Assembly (NCBI GenBank): GCA_947494085.1
Contig: CANLTP010000003.1
Coordinates: forward strand, 1-26,397
From: Actinomycetota bacterium
GTDB taxonomy: Bacteria; Actinomycetota; Actinomycetes; Nanopelagicales; Nanopelagicaceae
DNA length: 26,397 nt
Direction of reading: 5' to 3'
Shown: one piece after another, positions 23,049 through 26,397 of the stretch
How positions within the stretch are numbered: position 1 is the stretch's first letter
Layout of the letters: each line of letters starts with the position of its first letter
Position numbers and translations under genes: made by a program
Notes under the pieces: model-generated
Database searches by the model: none
What the model was told of the DNA's origin: nothing
Seen by the model: the letters and a program-made list of their open reading frames with translations, nothing else

Positions 23049-25910
23049 GTTGATTGCTAGCTCTGATATCGGCAAACAAGAGCAAACCAGGTTCCTATCC
23101 CCGTATACCCCATCTATTCGCCCAACTGTTGGCCAGTATTTACCTCGTGCACCTAAATCTGAATTATCGCCAGATGGAAATGCACCAACTTCGCGTGAAT
23201 ATTTTCGGTCCCATTCATTACGCATTAAATCTGAACTCGTATGAGGTGCAAAACGTAACGGTGATTCCTCAACAGTTATTTCTCCAGCTTCAATATCTGC
23301 TATTTCGGCACGAATCGAGACCATTGCACTTATAAACCGTTCCATTTCATTCAAATCTTCAGATTCAGTTGGTTCGATCATCAAAGTTCCTGCGACTGGG
23401 AAACTAACTGTCGGTGCGTGGAACCCGTGATCCATCAGGCGTTTAGCCACATCGTCAACACTGACACCAGTATTTTTGGTGATCTCCCTCAAATCAATTA
23501 TGCATTCGTGTGCGATGTAACCATTTGCACCTCGGTAAAGAACTGGGAAATGTGGGTCTAACTTTGCTGCTAAATAATTCGCTGACAAAATCGCAACTTG
23601 AGTAGCTTTTGTTAACCCATCTCCCCCCATCATTCGAATGTAACCCCAGGAAATTGGCAGAATACTTGCAGATCCAAACGGTGCAGAACTAACTGGTCCA
23701 GGACCGGTTGCAGGACCGGCAGAGATATCGAGTGGATGATTTGGCAGGAAAGGTGCGAGGTGTGCCTTTGCGATTACTGGACCGACTCCTGGGCCACCTC
23801 CCCCATGTGGGATGCAGAAAGTTTTGTGAAGATTTAAATGCGAGACATCTGCCCCAAATTTTCCGGGTTTAGCTAATCCAACGAGAGCATTCAAGTTTGC
23901 GCCATCGATGTAAACCTGTCCCCCGGCATCATGAATCAATCCACAGATTTGGGTTATTGCTTCCTCGAAAACCCCGTGTGTAGATGGGTAAGTAACCATA
24001 AGAGCAGCTAATGAATCTGTATATTGCGCAATTTTTGCTTTCAGATCCTCGACACTTACATTGCCCTGTTCGTCGCATGCGATGACCACAACCTGCATTC
24101 CAGCCATAACTGCACTAGCGGCATTCGTTCCATGGGCGCTCGATGGAATTAAGCAGATATTGCGATGTTCCTCATTCTTTGAATCTAAATAATTTCGGAT
24201 AGCTAATAAACCTGCGAACTCACCTTGAGAACCAGCGTTCGGTTGCAGTGACACGGCGTCGTAGCCAGTAATTTCAATCAACCATTCTGATAATTGATTG
24301 ACTAACTTACGAATTCCCGCGCTCTGATTCGAAGGTGCAAAAGGATGCAAACTAGAAAATTCTGGCCAAGTTACCGGAATCATTTCAGTTGTTGCATTTA
24401 ACTTCATTGTGCACGATCCGAGTGGAATCATTGTCCGGTCTAGCGCCAGGTCGCGATCTGCGAGATTGCGCAGGTAACGCAGCATTGAAGTTTCTGAGTG
24501 ATATGAATTAAAAAGTGGGTGTTGCAAAAATGATGAATTTCTAACCATTAAGGTATCTATAGGCACCGAAGAGTTCTTAGTGAGATTTGTTTTTAACGCA
24601 CCAGCAATTATCTGCATTTCCTCATGTGTTATCGTCTCGTCAAAAGTTAAACCAATAGTCCTCTCATCAAGTATTCGGACATTAAAACCTGAAGCAAACA
24701 AATCAGTTGAAATCTTTTTAGCGGCTACCTCGGTAATTGTGAAGGTGTCAAAAATTTCGCCCTTAGTTACATTCAAGCCTTCAGCACTCAGAGCATCGCG
24801 CAAATTATTAGCGTTATTTCTAATCTCATTCGCAATTCGATTTAAACCCTTTGGTCCATGCCACATTGCGTAGAACGCTGACATAACCGCAAGGAGAACT
24901 TGAGCTGTGCAAATATTTGATGTCGCCTTATCGCGCCTAATATGTTGCTCGCGGGTTTGCAGTGCAAGACGAAGTGCTCGATTTCCATGAGAATCTAAAC
25001 TCTGACCTACTAACCGGCCTGGCAGTGAACGTTCCAGTCCGCTTCGCACCGACATAAATCCGGCATGCGGTCCCCCGAATCCCATCGGAACTCCGAAACG
25101 CTGCGCTGAACCAATAGCGATGTCTGCGTCAACATCGGATGGTGTTCTGTAAATTGTTAGCGCTAACAGATCGCAAGCGACAATCGCCAACGCAGCTTTC
25201 TCGTGAATTGCAGCTACCAATGGTTGCAGGTCGTTTACTTCACCCGTGCTCGCAATTTGCGCAAAGATCGCGCCAAACACTGGTTCCTTAACTTCTGAAA
25301 TCACCGATAGTTTTGGCTCAATTTCGATGACGACAATCTTCAAAGGTGCAGCTCTGGTAGCAATTACTGCCTTGATTTGAGGATGCAAACCTTTATCTAC
25401 TAGAAATACTGCCTCATCTCCCCCCTGCCAAACTCTTCTAGCAAGTGTCATTGATTCAGCAGCCGCAGTAGCTTCATCAAGCATTGATGCGTTAGCAACA
25501 TCCAAGCCAGTTAAATCGGTTACCACTGTTTGGAAAGCAAAGATTGCCTCTAACCGACCTTGCGAGATCTCAGGTTGATATGGCGTATACGCGGTATACC
25601 AAGATGGATTTTCCAAAACATTACGGAGAATTACTGGCGGCGTAATCGTTCCAAAATACCCCAGACCAATTAAAGATTTCGCGACTATATTTTCATCTGC
25701 TAATTTACGAAGTTCTGCTATCGCGGCGACCTCAGAGGCTGCAGCCGGAAGAGTATTTGCGATTTTTTCAGTGAGAGCAATATTCTCCGGAACAACTTTG
25801 CCAATGAAATCTAATAAGTTTGTTTCACCAAGGGCGCCGAGCATCGAGTTTAGTTGCGCGTCATCCGGACCGATGTGTCTATCCGCGAAATTCGAACGAA
25901 CCAAACTCAT
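23046..25910 (-). CDS. gcvP: Glycine dehydrogenase (decarboxylating), P-protein of the glycine cleavage system
   Basis: GcvP decarboxylates glycine with pyridoxal phosphate and passes the aminomethyl group to lipoyl-GcvH, feeding one-carbon units to folate. At 954 residues it is the full-length fused form (alpha plus beta halves). The PLP lysine is Lys696 in HLNLHKTF, followed by the glycine-rich CIPHGGGGPGVGP. The N-terminal FADRHIGP and the GSCTMKLNA motif at 498-506 are typical. A strong AGGGGAG Shine-Dalgarno sequence precedes the ATG but lies in a predicted hairpin. gcvT and gcvH are not in this window. The upstream neighbour on the same strand is the MerR-type gene, ending 59 bases away. 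The product links functionally to metH through methylene- and methyl-folate. Confidence 0.96.
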   Translation of the reverse strand: MSLVRSNFADRHIGPDDAQLNSMLGALGETNLLDFIGKVVPENIALTEKIANTLPAAASEVAAIAELRKLADENIVAKSLIGLGYFGTITPPVILRNVLENPSWYTAYTPYQPEISQGRLEAIFAFQTVVTDLTGLDVANASMLDEATAAAESMTLARRVWQGGDEAVFLVDKGLHPQIKAVIATRAAPLKIVVIEIEPKLSVISEVKEPVFGAIFAQIASTGEVNDLQPLVAAIHEKAALAIVACDLLALTIYRTPSDVDADIAIGSAQRFGVPMGFGGPHAGFMSVRSGLERSLPGRLVGQSLDSHGNRALRLALQTREQHIRRDKATSNICTAQVLLAVMSAFYAMWHGPKGLNRIANEIRNNANNLRDALSAEGLNVTKGEIFDTFTITEVAAKKISTDLFASGFNVRILDERTIGLTFDETITHEEMQIIAGALKTNLTKNSSVPIDTLMVRNSSFLQHPLFNSYHSETSMLRYLRNLADRDLALDRTMIPLGSCTMKLNATTEMIPVTWPEFSSLHPFAPSNQSAGIRKLVNQLSEWLIEITGYDAVSLQPNAGSQGEFAGLLAIRNYLDSKNEEHRNICLIPSSAHGTNAASAVMAGMQVVVIACDEQGNVSVEDLKAKIAQYTDSLAALMVTYPSTHGVFEEAITQICGLIHDAGGQVYIDGANLNALVGLAKPGKFGADVSHLNLHKTFCIPHGGGGPGVGPVIAKAHLAPFLPNHPLDISAGPATGPGPVSSAPFGSASILPISWGYIRMMGGDGLTKATQVAILSANYLAAKLDPHFPVLYRGANGYIAHECIIDLREITKNTGVSVDDVAKRLMDHGFHAPTVSFPVAGTLMIEPTESEDLNEMERFISAMVSIRAEIADIEAGEITVEESPLRFAPHTSSDLMRNEWDRKYSREVGAFPSGDNSDLGARGKYWPTVGRIDGVYGDRNLVCSCLPISELAIN

Positions 25911-25918
25911 TAATACTC

Positions 25919-25959
25919 TCCCCTAAACTTGTGGAGCAACGACTCCGATTCCTAGGGGA
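25919..25959 (-). promoter_or_regulatory. Two-part hairpin covering the gcvP ribosome-binding site
   Basis: TAGGGGA and TCCCCTA arms (25953-25959 with 25919-25925) pair perfectly over 7 bp and enclose an inner 4-bp stem GGAG/CTCC (25933-25936 with 25943-25946, 6-base loop). On the gcvP mRNA the 3' arm contains most of the Shine-Dalgarno AGGGGAG. No T-run follows, so it is not a standard terminator of the upstream gene; control of gcvP translation is the better guess. It does not match the glycine riboswitch consensus. Confidence 0.5.
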
Positions 25960-25969
25960 AGGAAAAAAT

Positions 25970-26397
25970 TTATGCTAACTTGCGCTTTCGTCGATCTGAA
26001 AGCTCATCATTAACAGTTCCAATTGTAGAACCACCTACTACGCTTTCTCCAGTTGAAATATTCTCACCCTGAAGATTTGCAAGTGAGCCCTCTACTTCGC
26101 TCCAAACTTTACCAATTGCAATTCCAAATACACCCTGACCGCCTTGTAGCAAGTCAACAATTTCATCAGCACTTGCGCACTCGTAAATTGTCGCGCCATC
26201 ACTCATAAGCGTCATTCGCTCTAAATCATTTACACCGCGCATACGAAGGTGTTCTACGGCAGAACGTATGTTCTGTAGCGATACTCCGGTATCAAGCAAT
26301 CTCTTTACAATCTTTAAAACTAAGATGTCACGAAAACCATAAAGTCGTTGTGAACCTGAACCACTTGCACCTTGAACACTTGGTTCAACAAGCCCGG
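25970..26397 (-). CDS. MerR family regulator, FtsR/Rv1828-like (5' end beyond the window)
   Basis: The reading frame stays open to the window edge at 26397, so the first visible residues are GLVEPSVQGASGSGSQRLYG. This is the second half of a MerR winged helix-turn-helix. FRDILVLKIVKRLLDTGVSL, a linker helix and a C-terminal effector-like part (TLMSDGATIYECASADEIVDLLQGGQGVFG) follow. This matches the Rv1828/FtsR group, which in corynebacteria activates ftsZ and lacks metal-binding cysteines. About 141 residues are visible and perhaps the first 50 or so are missing. No start can be assigned; the first internal TTG/ATG codons are not real starts. gcvP follows 59 bases downstream on the same strand. 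In other Actinobacteria this regulator lies near garA and gcvH/gcvP genes. Confidence 0.85.
   Translation of the reverse strand, partial: GLVEPSVQGASGSGSQRLYGFRDILVLKIVKRLLDTGVSLQNIRSAVEHLRMRGVNDLERMTLMSDGATIYECASADEIVDLLQGGQGVFGIAIGKVWSEVEGSLANLQGENISTGESVVGGSTIGTVNDELSDRRKRKLA

Noticed and set aside
25919..25959. Intrinsic terminator after the MerR-type gene
   Set aside because: The stem is followed on the minus strand by AGAGTATTA, not a T-run, and its 3' arm is the gcvP ribosome site.
25911..25969. Glycine riboswitch upstream of gcvP
   Set aside because: The gap is only 59 bases and lacks the conserved riboswitch core; only a simple hairpin is present.
26300..26397. Treating the MerR-type gene as a 109-residue complete gene starting at 26299
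   Set aside because: The same frame continues upstream with clear MerR helix-turn-helix sequence to the window edge; 26299 is an internal TTG leucine codon.
1..26397. Mobile elements, CRISPR arrays, phage genes or toxin-antitoxin pairs
   Set aside because: No transposase, integrase, spaced repeats or recognisable small toxin genes were found; gene content and order are those of a conserved chromosomal core. The SCO1664 protein has a HipA-like fold but no HipB-like partner.

Overview
The window looks like a stretch of a compact, low-GC actinobacterial chromosome, by eye in the low to mid 40s percent GC. Markers of the phylum are the mycothiol ligase MshC, the families MSMEG_4193, DUF3090 and SCO1664, PafB/PafC, HelY, a separate Lnt plus Ppm1 pair, a TatA/TatC pair and a MerR regulator of the Rv1828/FtsR type. 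The low GC, very short intergenic gaps, overlapping convergent genes and few regulatory regions suggest a streamlined planktonic lineage such as freshwater acI (Nanopelagicales). That taxonomic guess is inference and was not tested.

Layout. 51-1465: an ABC ATPase translationally linked to uracil-DNA glycosylase. 1440-2899: a YczE-type membrane protein and a DUF554 membrane protein, divergent. 2904-4079 (minus): a zinc alcohol dehydrogenase and, upstream of it, tRNA-Leu(GAG). 4170-6451: an M20 peptidase and a convergent aldo/keto reductase. 6501-9718: the mycothiol-associated block, made of a histidine phosphatase, DUF3090, the kinase-like SCO1664 protein and MshC. 9735-14091: cobalamin-dependent methionine synthase and TrmI. 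14096-14644 (minus): an FKBP lipoprotein. 14725-23013: pafB, pafC, tatA (58 aa), tatC, helY, a 5'-3' exonuclease, lnt and ppm1, all on the plus strand and mostly coupled by 4-7 base overlaps. 23046-26397 (minus): gcvP and the 3' part of a MerR/FtsR-like regulator cut by the window edge.

How the genes fit together. The order from the M20 peptidase to ppm1 is a condensed version of the conserved block around Rv2141c-Rv2051c of Mycobacterium tuberculosis. It joins thiol redox (mshC), one-carbon and methionine metabolism (metH, gcvP), DNA repair and its control (ung, pafBC, exonuclease, helY), protein export (tatAC) and lipoprotein maturation or glycosylation (lnt, ppm1). The Pup-proteasome genes that normally lie between trmI and pafBC (arc/mpa, dop, pup, prcBA, pafA) are missing here, while the DNA-damage activator pair pafBC is kept.

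Regulatory signals seen directly: a four-copy 10-bp tandem repeat just before mshC; a recurring TANNNT box placed 6-8 bases before start codons, which points to leaderless transcripts; a 6-bp inverted repeat between the aldo/keto reductase and the phosphatase; and a hairpin that covers the gcvP Shine-Dalgarno sequence. No mobile element, CRISPR array or integrase was seen, and no gene-free stretch exceeds 300 bases.
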